Assembly (NCBI RefSeq): GCF_002159335.1
Contig: NZ_NFHP01000007.1
Location: 1-64,000, forward strand
Direction of reading: 5' to 3'
Source of the DNA: Collinsella sp. An7
Lineage (GTDB): Bacteria; Actinomycetota; Coriobacteriia; Coriobacteriales; Coriobacteriaceae
DNA length: 64,000 nucleotides
Of this stretch, positions 35,318-43,580 are shown one piece after another. A program made the translations under genes and the position numbers. The notes beneath the pieces are model-generated. The model saw only the letters and a list, made by a program, of their open reading frames with translations. It did not search any database and had not been told where the DNA came from. Each line of letters begins with the position of its first letter. The first letter of the stretch is position 1.

Positions 35318-37588
35318 ATGGTCGTCGCCATCATATCGTTCATCGCCGCCGTAGCGAGCATCGCGCTCGGCGTGTTCGCCAACCGGCGCTTTGCCGCCCT
35401 GCCTGCCGAGGAGGCCGGAGCACCCGCGGGCAATGCTGACGCGCCTGCCAATCGCACCAAGGCGCTCCCCTTCCGCACGAGCGGCATCGTCTGGGGCGTC
35501 GTCTTTACCGCCCTCCAGGTCTTTATCGGTGTGTGGGCGGCACTCGGCCTTGTGCAGAACGACGTCCTCTCGTCGCTCATCATGAACCTCGTGATCACCG
35601 CCTGCGCCGTGGCCTGCTTTACCCGCCCCCACCTCACCGCGCGCCTGCGCGCCCTCACTGCGGAGGGCGGACGCTTCCCCCATCCGCTCGCAGCCAGCAT
35701 CATCGCCCTCGTGCTCGCGGGCGTCTTTGCCACGTTTGGGCTCGAGATTCCCAGCAACCACGACATCACCTGGATGTACCCACTCTGCCTGCTGCTCGAG
35801 TTTGCGCTCATCACCGTCGCGATGGCCGGGCTCTTCTTTATCTCGCAGCGCCGCGGCGGCGCGAGCGCCTTCCTCGCGCTCGCGCTCTGCATGCTCGGCA
35901 TCGCCGAGTACTTCGTGATCCTCTTCAAGTCGATGCCCATCCAGCCCGGCGACCTCTTTGCCCTCAGCACGGCCGCCGCGGTAAGCGCCGGCTACACCTA
36001 CACGCTCTCGGCCTACTGCCTCTACGGCATCGCGCTCGCCGCCGTGGCCGCGCTCCTCTGCCTCGCCGCCGGCGCGTGGCGCCCCGAGCGCGCCCAGCGC
36101 AGCCGCCGCGGCCTGGTAATCAACCTCATCGTGGGCGTGCTCTGCCTTGCGGGGATCACCGCGCACGTCACGCTCATCGACTACTACAACACCCTCGGCA
36201 TCCAGATCTACACCTGGCGCCCGCTCGAGAGCTACTACCGCCAGGGCTACCTGCCCTCGTTTATCTCGAGCGCGCAGACCATCATCCCGCCCAAGCCCAA
36301 AAACTACTCCACCGGCACCGCCGAAAAGCTGCTCGACGAGTACGTTGCCACCTACGACGAGCAGGATGCCGCCAACGAGGCGCGCACCCAGGCCACCGCG
36401 CAGTTTGACGAGGAAAAGCCCACGGTCATCGCCATCATGAACGAGACCTTCTCCGACCTCTCCATCTACCAGAACCTCCACGCCGGCTACGAGGGCCCCA
36501 CGTTCTTTAAGAGCATCTCCGACGCCGTGGCGCGCGGCACGCTCTACGTCTCGGCGTACGGCGGCGGCACGTGCAATACCGAGTTTGAGTTCCTCACCGG
36601 CAACTCCATGGCCTACCTCGGCAACGGCGTGTACCCCTACTCCACCTACAACCTCACGCAGACCAAGAACCTCGCCCAGCAGTTCAGCGACCTGGGCTAC
36701 GCCACCACGGCCATGCACCCCAACCACGGCACCAACTGGAACCGCGAGAACGTCTACCGCGACTTTGGGTTTGACAACTTCCTCACCATCAACGACTTTG
36801 CCGATGCCGACCGTCTGCGCGGCATGGTGACCGACGAGGCGACCTACGACAAAATCCTCGACCTGCTGAACGAGAACAGCGATCCGCAGTTTATCTTTGA
36901 CGTGACGATGCAGAACCACTCCGGCTACGAGACGGGGCTTCTGCCGTACGACAAGCAGGTCAACTATCTCGTCGACGGCGTGTCCGACCCCGAGGTCAAC
37001 GAGTACCTTGCGCTCATCCAGGAATCCGACCGCGCGCTCGAGGAGTTCCTGAGCAAGCTTGAGAAGCTTGACCGCAAGGTTGTGCTGGTGTTCTTTGGCG
37101 ACCACCAGCCGTTCTTCCCCGACACGTACAACGACGCCTGGTTTACCAACGAGGACGAGGCCGTGCACGCCGAGCGCCTGTGGCAGACCGACTACGTGAT
37201 CTGGGCAAACTACGACGTGGCGGGCTCGAGCCAGACGAGCGAGCAGGTCGACACCTCCACCAATTACCTCGGCTCGATGCTGCTCGAGCTCATCGGGGCG
37301 CCGCTCACCGACTACCAGAAGGCGCAGATTGCGGCACGCACGGAGATGCCGGCCATCAACACGACCGGCTACTGCGACGCCGACGGCACGTGGTTCCTCA
37401 CGGGCGAGAAGATCGATGCGCCCGAGGGCTCCGCCGCGGAGCGCGCAGCGACCACGCGCTACGACCTCTCGATGATCCAGTACTTTGAGCTCTTTGGACA
37501 CGGAGGCGGCATCTTTACCAAGCACCAGCAAGACGCCGCCAACGAGACCGACCCCAACCTCGCCCCGGGAACGACGAAGATCAAGTAA
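35318..37588 (+). CDS. LTA synthase-family phosphoglycerol transferase
   Basis: A 756-residue membrane enzyme of the alkaline-phosphatase superfamily. About seven hydrophobic segments fill the first 300 residues, and an extracellular sulfatase-like domain begins near KPTVIAIMNETFSDLSI, whose Glu and Thr would be the metal ligand and catalytic nucleophile. The Asp-His pair in FFGDHQPFFP and the NHGTN and MQNHSGYE segments complete the active site. LtaS and related proteins transfer glycerol phosphate from phosphatidylglycerol to teichoic acids or glycans. The ATG at 35318 has GGAGGG upstream. The actual polymer made here is unknown. Confidence 0.9.
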   Translation: MVVAIISFIAAVASIALGVFANRRFAALPAEEAGAPAGNADAPANRTKALPFRTSGIVWGVVFTALQVFIGVWAALGLVQNDVLSSLIMNLVITACAVACFTRPHLTARLRALTAEGGRFPHPLAASIIALVLAGVFATFGLEIPSNHDITWMYPLCLLLEFALITVAMAGLFFISQRRGGASAFLALALCMLGIAEYFVILFKSMPIQPGDLFALSTAAAVSAGYTYTLSAYCLYGIALAAVAALLCLAAGAWRPERAQRSRRGLVINLIVGVLCLAGITAHVTLIDYYNTLGIQIYTWRPLESYYRQGYLPSFISSAQTIIPPKPKNYSTGTAEKLLDEYVATYDEQDAANEARTQATAQFDEEKPTVIAIMNETFSDLSIYQNLHAGYEGPTFFKSISDAVARGTLYVSAYGGGTCNTEFEFLTGNSMAYLGNGVYPYSTYNLTQTKNLAQQFSDLGYATTAMHPNHGTNWNRENVYRDFGFDNFLTINDFADADRLRGMVTDEATYDKILDLLNENSDPQFIFDVTMQNHSGYETGLLPYDKQVNYLVDGVSDPEVNEYLALIQESDRALEEFLSKLEKLDRKVVLVFFGDHQPFFPDTYNDAWFTNEDEAVHAERLWQTDYVIWANYDVAGSSQTSEQVDTSTNYLGSMLLELIGAPLTDYQKAQIAARTEMPAINTTGYCDADGTWFLTGEKIDAPEGSAAERAATTRYDLSMIQYFELFGHGGGIFTKHQQDAANETDPNLAPGTTKIK

Positions 37589-37646
37589 GACAGCCTGTCC
37601 GGGCGCCCCTCGCGGTGGGGGCGCCCGGCCACGAGGGTCGCTGGAT

Positions 37647-37802
37647 AAACTCGACCCCCGATGTGAGCGCATCTTTTAGAATGGCTCGGTAGTACTCCAT
37701 TGAGATAAAGTGCTCAACTGGTCTTTTGCCGAGAATTTCGCGCGGATTTACCCGGTCTACTCGGGGATTCCAAAAGATGCACTCACATCGGGGGTCGAGT
37801 TT
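37647..37802. repeat. Large inverted-repeat element (family LIR, core subgroup, inverted)
   Basis: Arms 37647-37680 and 37769-37802 pair at 32 of 34 positions and share AAACTCGACCCCCGATGTGAG. Read on the minus strand the interior has GAGTAGACCGG (complement at 37757-37762 and beyond), GCAAAAG and CCAGTTGAGCACTTTATCT (37703-37721). It is a second copy of the element at 31224 in the opposite orientation, lying between convergent genes. Confidence 0.9.
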
Positions 37803-37825
37803 TTGCGCTAGGCGCGACTCCGTGG

Positions 37826-38596
37826 CTACGCCCGGCCCCGAAGTCGCGCAGCAAGTCGGTCAAGGAGAGCCGGGTCGCAGCCCGCCTGCTCCACAAGGTA
37901 GCGGCGCGCGCCGCCGTAGCGCCCGTGCAGGTGGTCGATGGTGCGCTCCATCTCGCGGGGATTCGCCTCAAAGAGGCAACGGGGCACGCGACGGCGCAGC
38001 GCCACCGACACGGCTGCGCGCTGCAGCCGCAAGAAGCCGCCCATATAGTTTTGGGTGACGGCGTAGTCGGCAACGATGTTGGCGCGCGGCACGCCGGCAA
38101 GCTCGAGCAGCAGCATGCAGATCACGCCGGTGCGGTCCTTGCCCACGCGGCAATGAAAGAGCACGCAGCCCTCCGGCACGTCGAGCGCCGCCATGACGCG
38201 GCCCACGTTTGGGGCGTCGCCGTCGAGGAGGTCGCGATAGCTTGCGAACATGCTCTCGGGCAAGAGCCCCGCAAAGCCGTTGGAGTTGAGCTGGTCCATA
38301 AGGGGGATGTGCGCGTACGACACTCCGGGGTGCGGGCGGCGGGCGTACGGGTCGGACAAAAAGCGCAGCTCAAAGTTGCTTCGCACATCGACCACCCGCA
38401 CGAGACCGTACGCCTCAAGCTCATCGCGGTCGCGCAGGGTGAGGCGGGTGAGCGAACCGGACCGGAGAAAGACGCCGCGCGCGGTGGTGCCGCTCCGCCC
38501 CTGCTCGTCCATAAAGGGAAAGCCGCCCAGGTCGCGCGTGTTGCGCACGCCGACGAGCGGCAGCGGCTGGGACGTATAGGGCTTGGGCGCGGGCAT
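37826..38596 (-). CDS. Tyrosine/serine protein phosphatase (Y_phosphatase3 family)
   Basis: A 256-residue phosphatase. It starts with VGVRNTRDLGGFPF, typical of the PtpB/LipA-like group, has VVDVRSNFE, and carries the P-loop HCRVGKDRTGV, a CX5R active site with the extra lysine and aspartate of lipid-and-protein phosphatases. Substrates in this family include phosphotyrosine, phosphoserine and phosphoinositides. The ATG at 38596 follows GGAGGGG; an in-frame ATG at 38635 with AAGG is the alternative and adds 13 residues. The 400 nt upstream to 38995 contain only GC-rich sequence with a short direct repeat (GGCGCCGCGGC, twice near 38750 and 38775). Confidence 0.87.
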   Translation of the reverse strand: MPAPKPYTSQPLPLVGVRNTRDLGGFPFMDEQGRSGTTARGVFLRSGSLTRLTLRDRDELEAYGLVRVVDVRSNFELRFLSDPYARRPHPGVSYAHIPLMDQLNSNGFAGLLPESMFASYRDLLDGDAPNVGRVMAALDVPEGCVLFHCRVGKDRTGVICMLLLELAGVPRANIVADYAVTQNYMGGFLRLQRAAVSVALRRRVPRCLFEANPREMERTIDHLHGRYGGARRYLVEQAGCDPALLDRLAARLRGRA

Positions 38597-38995
38597 GATG
38601 CGGACCCCTCCGGCGGGGGAAGTCAGGGTAACCATATGATGTACCTTACCCGATACGCCGTCCGTCTTGCCGAATGCTGACCGAACGCTTACGCAATACA
38701 TGAGCGGGGCGCCGCAGTTGGACATCGCCGGGTGGGGCCCGTTGGCCGCAAGGCGCCGCGGCTGGACATGCGCGCAGGGCGCCGCGGCCGGACGTCACCG
38801 AGATCCCGCTGGCAGCAGGGCGCTACAGCGAGGCCGATCGCCATACTGCGGGACGCCCCCACACAGCCCCGCCCGGCCATGGAGAGCCCGCGGGCCAGTG
38901 CACGGACGCGGCCCGCGGGCTCGACGCCCACATGCAACATGGGATGCACTCGGACGCATCGGCCGCTACCCTACGTGCGGGCTCGGCAGCGGCCC

Positions 38996-39517
38996 TTACG
39001 CCAGGGCCTCGCGGGCAGCTGCGACGATACGCGCCAGATCGGCCTCGTCGGGGTGCGCGAGCGCCGCGTCGAAGTTGTCGATCATACCCCGGATGCGCTC
39101 ATCGCCTGGATGCTCCGCGAGCATCGCCTCGTAGCGGGCGCGCACGCCGGCGCCCATCTTGCCTTGGCACATCGCGCCGCCCAGGTAGGTTGCGTCCTCG
39201 GGCAGGTGGGCGCGCACGCGGTCGAGAATCTGGGCAAAGTACGCCTCGCTCCCGCCAAAGCCCGCCGTGCCAAAGAGAAAGACACGCTTACCGCCGAGCC
39301 GCTCGAGCACCGCGGCAAGGTCGGGCGCACAGTCGCCCTTGTCGGTCCAGAACCCGGCGAGCACGGTGTCCGCCCCGCCGAGCTCCGTCTCGGCAACCTC
39401 CTCGGGCGCAAACGGGCCGGCCGCTGCCACGCCGGCACCGGCCAGCTCGCTCGCCAACGCATCTGCCACGAGCCGTGTGTTACCACTCTTGCTGCTCACC
39501 ACGATCAAGCACGTCAT
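38996..39517 (-). CDS. Flavodoxin-family protein, BilS-like
   Basis: A 173-residue flavodoxin with the FMN phosphate loop SSKSGNTRLVADAL. Distinctive segments are GFWTDKGDCAPDL, VFLFGTAGFGGSEAYF and AMCQGKMGAGVRARYEAML. From memory these resemble the flavodoxins called BilS that accompany bilirubin reductase (BilR) in gut bacteria. No BilR-like gene is in the window, so that role is only a suggestion. The ATG at 39517 has AGGAGG upstream. It lies downstream of the ABC permease on the same strand, separated by a chimeric palindrome remnant. Confidence 0.82.
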   Translation of the reverse strand: MTCLIVVSSKSGNTRLVADALASELAGAGVAAAGPFAPEEVAETELGGADTVLAGFWTDKGDCAPDLAAVLERLGGKRVFLFGTAGFGGSEAYFAQILDRVRAHLPEDATYLGGAMCQGKMGAGVRARYEAMLAEHPGDERIRGMIDNFDAALAHPDEADLARIVAAAREALA

Positions 39518-39570
39518 CTCTGCCTCCTGCCATTGGTATCCCCCGTCTTGTACCCAACTTGCCCCCATGC

Positions 39571-39642
39571 ATTTCGGGACGGGGTTGTTTTGAGTCATGC
39601 CGCGCAACATGGATCAGATGGAACACGTCCCCAACTGACCCA
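39571..39642. repeat. Chimeric pair of REP-like half-elements
   Basis: The left half (about 39575-39598, GGGACGGGGTTGTTTTGAG) matches one arm of the palindrome at 22873. The right half (about 39612-39640, TCAGATGGAACACGTCCCC) matches one arm of the palindrome at 21446. The halves are not complementary to each other. The element ends exactly at the stop codon of the permease gene. Confidence 0.8.
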
Positions 39643-40368
39643 TTACAGCTCGCGGCGCTCGTAGAGCTTGAGCGAGACGGCGGCCGAAATGCCGAGCACC
39701 ACGACGGCAAAGGCCACGGCGATACCGAAGCACACCGCCACACCCATCGGCGTCTCGATGAAGCCGAGGAGCCGGGTGATCGTCTCCATGTGGACGGCGC
39801 CGCTATCGAGGATGCCCGTGCCGTTGACGATGAGCATGGGCCCTACAAAGAGGAGCACCGTGATCATGGGCAGCCACTGAGTAGTCTTGTTCTGGCCAAA
39901 CCTGAAGTAGATGGGTGTCTCGATTGCGGCGATGAGCGCGCCCAGCGCCAGGCAGAACGCCGTGGCAAAGACCGCCCCCTGCAGCATCTCCTGGTCAAAG
40001 GCGATAGCTTGCGAAAGGCCAAACGGCAGGTCGACAACGCCCGAGAGCGCAAGCAGCACCGCGCAGGCGGCCCACCCTGCCACAAGCCCCACCAGACCGA
40101 GCGTCACGATAACGCCGTAGCGCCCAAGCACGATGTCGCGGCGGCTCACCGGCATGGTAAGCCTAAAGCGCCCCCAGCCGTTCTGCTCGTCGTACGCAGC
40201 CGCCGCCATGGTACCCATCATAAAGAACATCATGGTGAGGATGGCGGGCGCAGCCACGATGGAGCCCATGCCGGCGCTCACAAAGATCGCCACAAAAAAG
40301 CCGACGCCCATGAGCTGCCTGATGTAGTCGCGAAAGATCGTCAGCTCCATAAGGTATGCGCGCTTCAT
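39643..40368 (-). CDS. ABC-2-type permease
   Basis: A 241-residue permease with six predicted helices and the conserved loop AAYDEQNGWGRFRLTMPVSRRDIVLGRY, seen as motifs DEQNGWGRF and MPVSRRDIV, which identifies the ABC2_membrane_5 family. With the ATPase directly upstream (stop TAG immediately followed by ATG) and the YtrA-type GntR gene it forms a YtrA-YtrB-permease module. Such modules respond to cell-wall antibiotics or other envelope stress. Confidence 0.92.
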   Translation of the reverse strand: MKRAYLMELTIFRDYIRQLMGVGFFVAIFVSAGMGSIVAAPAILTMMFFMMGTMAAAAYDEQNGWGRFRLTMPVSRRDIVLGRYGVIVTLGLVGLVAGWAACAVLLALSGVVDLPFGLSQAIAFDQEMLQGAVFATAFCLALGALIAAIETPIYFRFGQNKTTQWLPMITVLLFVGPMLIVNGTGILDSGAVHMETITRLLGFIETPMGVAVCFGIAVAFAVVVLGISAAVSLKLYERREL

Positions 40369-41346
40369 CTATCGCACACCGCCTTTCAGGGTGAGGGTAA
40401 GGTAGTCGTCGATGGCCATACGGTCGACAGGGATCTCCGGAAAGCGCTCGGCAAACGTAAAGCGGTCGGGCACGAGCACGTCGATGCCGTAGTCGTGCTT
40501 GCGGTAGCGCAGCTCGCGCTCGGGAATGAGCCCCGAGGCCGCCACGCGCTCAAAATCTGCCACGCGGCAGCGGGCGATACCCATCTCGTCAGTGATCTCG
40601 TCTTTGGCGAGGTCAAAGACGATACGCCCCGCGTCGATGCAGAGCACGCGGTCGGCGATGCGCTCGAGGTCCGAGGTTATGTGGCTCGACATGAAGATGG
40701 CGCGGCCCGGCTCGGCCACGAAGTCGCGCAGGCGGTCCAGCAGCTCGTCGCGCGCCATGGGGTCGAGGCCAGCGGTGGCTTCGTCCAAAATGAGCACCCG
40801 GGCATCGTGCGAGAGGGCGCAGGCGAGCGAGAGCTTCATACCCATGCCACGGGAGAGGTCCTTGACCTGCTTTGACCCCGCGAGCTCGAACTCGTGCGTC
40901 AGGCGCTCGAAACCGCGCTGGTCCCACGTGCGGTAGGCGTGCGCAAAGACCCGTCCCACGTCGACCACACGCAGATGTCCGGGCATCGAGACCGTGTCGA
41001 AGACCACGCCAACCCGCTCCTTGACCTCCGCGCGCTCCGGGCGCGAGAGCGCATGGGACGGCATGCCCAGCACGCGGGCTTCGCCCCCGTCGAGCGCGAT
41101 GAGTCCGAGCAGCGCCTTGATCGTGGTGGACTTGCCGGCACCGTTCTGGCCGACGAAACCCACGATCTCGCCCTCGTCGACGGCGAAGCTCACGTCTTGG
41201 AGCGAGAAGCCGTCGTAGTGCTTGGTGATGCCGCGCGCCTCGATGATGTGCCCACGATCGCTGAGGGTAAAGCGGGATCGGCCCGAGGTTTCGGCAAGGC
41301 CCCTCGTGGCGAGGGAGTCCTTTGTATCATCGACGATAATCGCCAT
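40369..41346 (-). CDS. ABC transporter ATP-binding protein (YtrB-like)
   Basis: A 325-residue ATPase. It has Walker A GQNGAGKST, a degenerate signature LSRGMGMKL, Walker B VLILDEATAGLD and the switch SSHI. A C-terminal extension of about 90 residues follows, as in bacitracin- and YtrB-type exporters. The ATG at 41346 is chosen over GTG at 41355 because the GAAAGAGTGA site suits it better. It is the middle gene of the GntR-ATPase-permease operon. Confidence 0.93.
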   Translation of the reverse strand: MAIIVDDTKDSLATRGLAETSGRSRFTLSDRGHIIEARGITKHYDGFSLQDVSFAVDEGEIVGFVGQNGAGKSTTIKALLGLIALDGGEARVLGMPSHALSRPERAEVKERVGVVFDTVSMPGHLRVVDVGRVFAHAYRTWDQRGFERLTHEFELAGSKQVKDLSRGMGMKLSLACALSHDARVLILDEATAGLDPMARDELLDRLRDFVAEPGRAIFMSSHITSDLERIADRVLCIDAGRIVFDLAKDEITDEMGIARCRVADFERVAASGLIPERELRYRKHDYGIDVLVPDRFTFAERFPEIPVDRMAIDDYLTLTLKGGVR

Positions 41347-41370
41347 GCGAATCACTCTTTCGGTCGGATG

Positions 41371-41440
41371 GAGATGGATGGGGACAGGTTCATTTCATCC
41401 CCTGGATGGGGATGGATGGGGACGGGTTCATTCCATCCCC
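41371..41440. repeat. Tandem REP-like half-elements
   Basis: Two adjacent copies of GGATGGGGACRGGTTCATT, each ending in CATCCCC, at about 41376-41402 and 41404-41440. Each contains a short internal palindrome GGATG/CATCC. The second ends at the stop codon of the GntR gene. Confidence 0.75.
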
Positions 41441-41824
41441 TCACGGCTGCGCCCCCTCTTCGAGCGCAAATTCGAACATCTCGGTGAGCTCGGCGTCGGT
41501 GAGCCCGAGCGAGCGCCCGGCATCGATCGCCTGCCCCAGATAGCCCTCGACATGGCGGAGCTGCTCCTCGCGGATGAGTTCGGCGTTGCCGCCCGCCACG
41601 AAGCTGCCCTTTCCCTGAACCGTCTCGATGAAGCCGGCGGCCTCGAGGTCGGCGTAGGCGCGCTTGGTGGTGATGGCGCTCACGCGCAGGCTGTTAGCCA
41701 GTGCACGGATGCTCGGCAGCTGCTCGCCCTGGGTGAGTTCGCCGGTGAGGATGAGGCCCTTGATCTGACTTGTAATCTGCTCGTAGATGGGGGCCGAGCT
41801 GGAATTTGAGATGATGAGTTCCAC
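41441..41824 (-). CDS. YtrA-type GntR regulator
   Basis: A 127-residue short GntR protein with only the winged helix and a two-helix C-terminus, the YtrA subfamily. Motifs are PIYEQITSQIKGLIL, LPSIRALANSLRVS and TTKRAYADLEAAGFIETVQGKG (as TTKRAYADLE and VQGKGSFV). The start is GTG at 41824 with AAAGG 11 nt upstream; longer in-frame sequence runs through the promoter and is not coding. YtrA proteins repress their own ABC operons. The operator at 41949-41978 and the two downstream ABC genes fit that role. Confidence 0.93.
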   Translation of the reverse strand: MELIISNSSSAPIYEQITSQIKGLILTGELTQGEQLPSIRALANSLRVSAITTKRAYADLEAAGFIETVQGKGSFVAGGNAELIREEQLRHVEGYLGQAIDAGRSLGLTDAELTEMFEFALEEGAQP

Positions 41825-41948
41825 GTAATCGATATCCTTTCTGTGCGCCCGGCGGGGCGTCCCTTGCCGGGATGCCGCGCGGCGGGCGTCCCCACAGCGC
41901 GGCGCGGCGACGGCCCGACGTCTTCGACCGTCTCCGCATCGGGTACAC

Positions 41949-41996
41949 TGTATATACTCGATAAGTACAGTATATACACTCATATACACAGTGCAA
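41949..41996. promoter_or_regulatory. Operator and divergent promoter of the YtrA-type locus
   Basis: A perfect inverted repeat TGTATATACT (41949-41958) and AGTATATACA (41969-41978) with a 10-nt spacer. On the minus strand TTGCAC (41991-41996), 16 nt and TATACT (41969-41974) form a promoter for the GntR operon, so the repeat sits on its -10 region. The same site lies 67 nt upstream of the divergent permease gene at 42045, so one repressor could control both directions. Confidence 0.75.
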
Positions 41997-42044
41997 GTTC
42001 TTTTTTGGGTACGATGGAAACATCGGCACGGAGAGGGAGGGCTC

Positions 42045-43541
42045 GTGCGTCGGGTGCTTCTGAGCTTGCAGCGGGCAATCGCGCGACACCGCGCACTCGT
42101 CGCGGTGACCCTCCTTGCGGCCGCACTCGCCGCCTTGCCCGCGCTCAGACCGGTTGTCGGCTGGTCGAACGACCCCTCCGCGCAGCAGCAGGCCTTTCGC
42201 TCTGACCCCACCTTCACCGAGGCGCGCGATGCTCTTGCGTCCTATCGCGAGCTGATTGAGATGGGAGAGCGCCTGCTCGCACAAAAAGGTCCCGACCCCG
42301 CGCTTGAGCGCATGCAAGACCAGCTGGAGCGCTCCGTGGCGATTCTTGCGCGCATCGTTGAAGCACCCGACGCCTCAGCGTACTGGGGCGCCTATGCCGA
42401 ACTCCATGAGCTGAATGCCGAGGATACCAACAGCATGCGCACCTACTGGAGCGCACGGGCGTCATTTGAGCGCGCCCTTTCCGAGCTCGCGACGCCCGTG
42501 GTGTACCGGCTTCCCCAAACCATGCCCGCGCTCGTGTACCTCACTTCCGATCTCTATGTGCTCGCACCGCTCGCGCTCAGCCCTTGGGGCGCGTGGCTGC
42601 TCCCAGACGACGTGCCGGGCTACGATGGGTCGCTCGACTTTGCGGTTTGGATGATCCCCCTCGCAGCGGGCGTGCTCGCCGGGGTGGAAAGCGGCGTCGT
42701 CCGTCGGGGCAGCACCCGCGGCGGCGCCTGCGCCGCAGGTACACGGATGCGCAACGGAACCTGGGCGCGCAGCCTTGGGCACGCGTGGGTGCGGGGTACG
42801 GCGTGGGGCGCCGGTGCCGCGCTTGCAGTAACGCTCTCCGGGGCGATGGCGGCGGCGCTGCGCAACGGGGTCGGCGACCCCTCCTACCCGATCGTCTACC
42901 TCACCGGCGGAAACGCCACCGTCTCCACCACGGTGGGCGCCGTCCTTGTGGAGCGCGGCACCCTCATGCTCGGCATCGCGGCGCTTGCGTCCGCCGTCGC
43001 GGTGGCGCTTCGCACGCTCACCCGCTCGCGCATCCCCGCAGCGGCGCTCATTGCGGGCAGTATCGTCCTCGCGGCGCAATCCTGGTACTTCGCCCCGCTC
43101 AGCCCTCTGCGCGGGGTCGCTCCGCTGCTCCCCACAACGTACCTCGACCCCAGCCGTGCGACGGGAAGCGCCCAGGCCGACATGAGCGGCCTGCCAGCGG
43201 CCGGGTTCGGAGGCATCGACGCACAAACCGGGATCGCGGTCATCGCAGGCGGCGCAGCGTTTCTTTTCGCTTGCACCCTTGCCGCGGGCCTTCTCGCGCG
43301 CTCGGTCGCGCGATGGCTCGGCCGCAACGGGCGGAGGGGCGCGGCCGTGCGTCTGCCGCTGCCCTCCCGGCGCGTACTCTTTCGCATCGGCGACGCCCCA
43401 CGCGCTTGCGCTGCTCGCGCACCCGGCGATCCTCTTGCCCACGGCCCGCCAAAGCCGGTACCGGCACAGCTCAATGCGTCCCCGTACGTCGCGTGGTGTC
43501 GACTCGTCTCCCTTACGCACTCGCGCATTCCTCCCCCATAG
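42045..43541 (+). CDS. ABC-2-like permease with large extracytoplasmic domain (module type 1)
   Basis: A 498-residue membrane protein. Architecture: first helix at about residues 19-37; a helical extracytoplasmic domain of about 130 residues; a stretch PALVYLTSDLYVLAPL; then five or six helices, with the loop RNGVGDPSYPIVY between two of them. The Arg-rich, Pro-rich C-terminus after about 430 is poorly conserved-looking. The same domain order and the RNGxGDxxYP motif recur twice in the next gene. The start is GTG at 42045 after GAGGGAGG. With the next two genes it forms a divergent operon controlled from the same intergenic region as the YtrA-type operon. Function unknown; an exporter or an immunity system for a peptide is the best guess. 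Confidence 0.8.
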   Translation: MRRVLLSLQRAIARHRALVAVTLLAAALAALPALRPVVGWSNDPSAQQQAFRSDPTFTEARDALASYRELIEMGERLLAQKGPDPALERMQDQLERSVAILARIVEAPDASAYWGAYAELHELNAEDTNSMRTYWSARASFERALSELATPVVYRLPQTMPALVYLTSDLYVLAPLALSPWGAWLLPDDVPGYDGSLDFAVWMIPLAAGVLAGVESGVVRRGSTRGGACAAGTRMRNGTWARSLGHAWVRGTAWGAGAALAVTLSGAMAAALRNGVGDPSYPIVYLTGGNATVSTTVGAVLVERGTLMLGIAALASAVAVALRTLTRSRIPAAALIAGSIVLAAQSWYFAPLSPLRGVAPLLPTTYLDPSRATGSAQADMSGLPAAGFGGIDAQTGIAVIAGGAAFLFACTLAAGLLARSVARWLGRNGRRGAAVRLPLPSRRVLFRIGDAPRACAARAPGDPLAHGPPKPVPAQLNASPYVAWCRLVSLTHSRIPPP

Positions 43542-43553
43542 CCCAAGGAGCAA

Positions 43554-43580
43554 ATGATCACGAGAGCGAAAGAGAGATGA
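43554..43580 (+). CDS. Possible 8-codon leader peptide coupled to the large permease
   Basis: AAGGAG at 43545-43550 precedes ATG at 43554, which opens MITRAKER and stops at a TGA that overlaps the next ATG as ATGA (43577-43580). The large permease start itself has only a weak purine run, so translation may be coupled through this mini-frame. The 3-nt spacing from the ribosome binding site is short, which weakens the case. Confidence 0.25.
   Translation: MITRAKER

Noticed and set aside
42584-43576. A long in-frame extension that would make the large permease 1164 residues
   Set aside because: It overlaps the well-supported permease gene in another frame, is rich in Arg, Gly and Ala as expected of a shadow, and has no ribosome binding site; the true start is near 43577.
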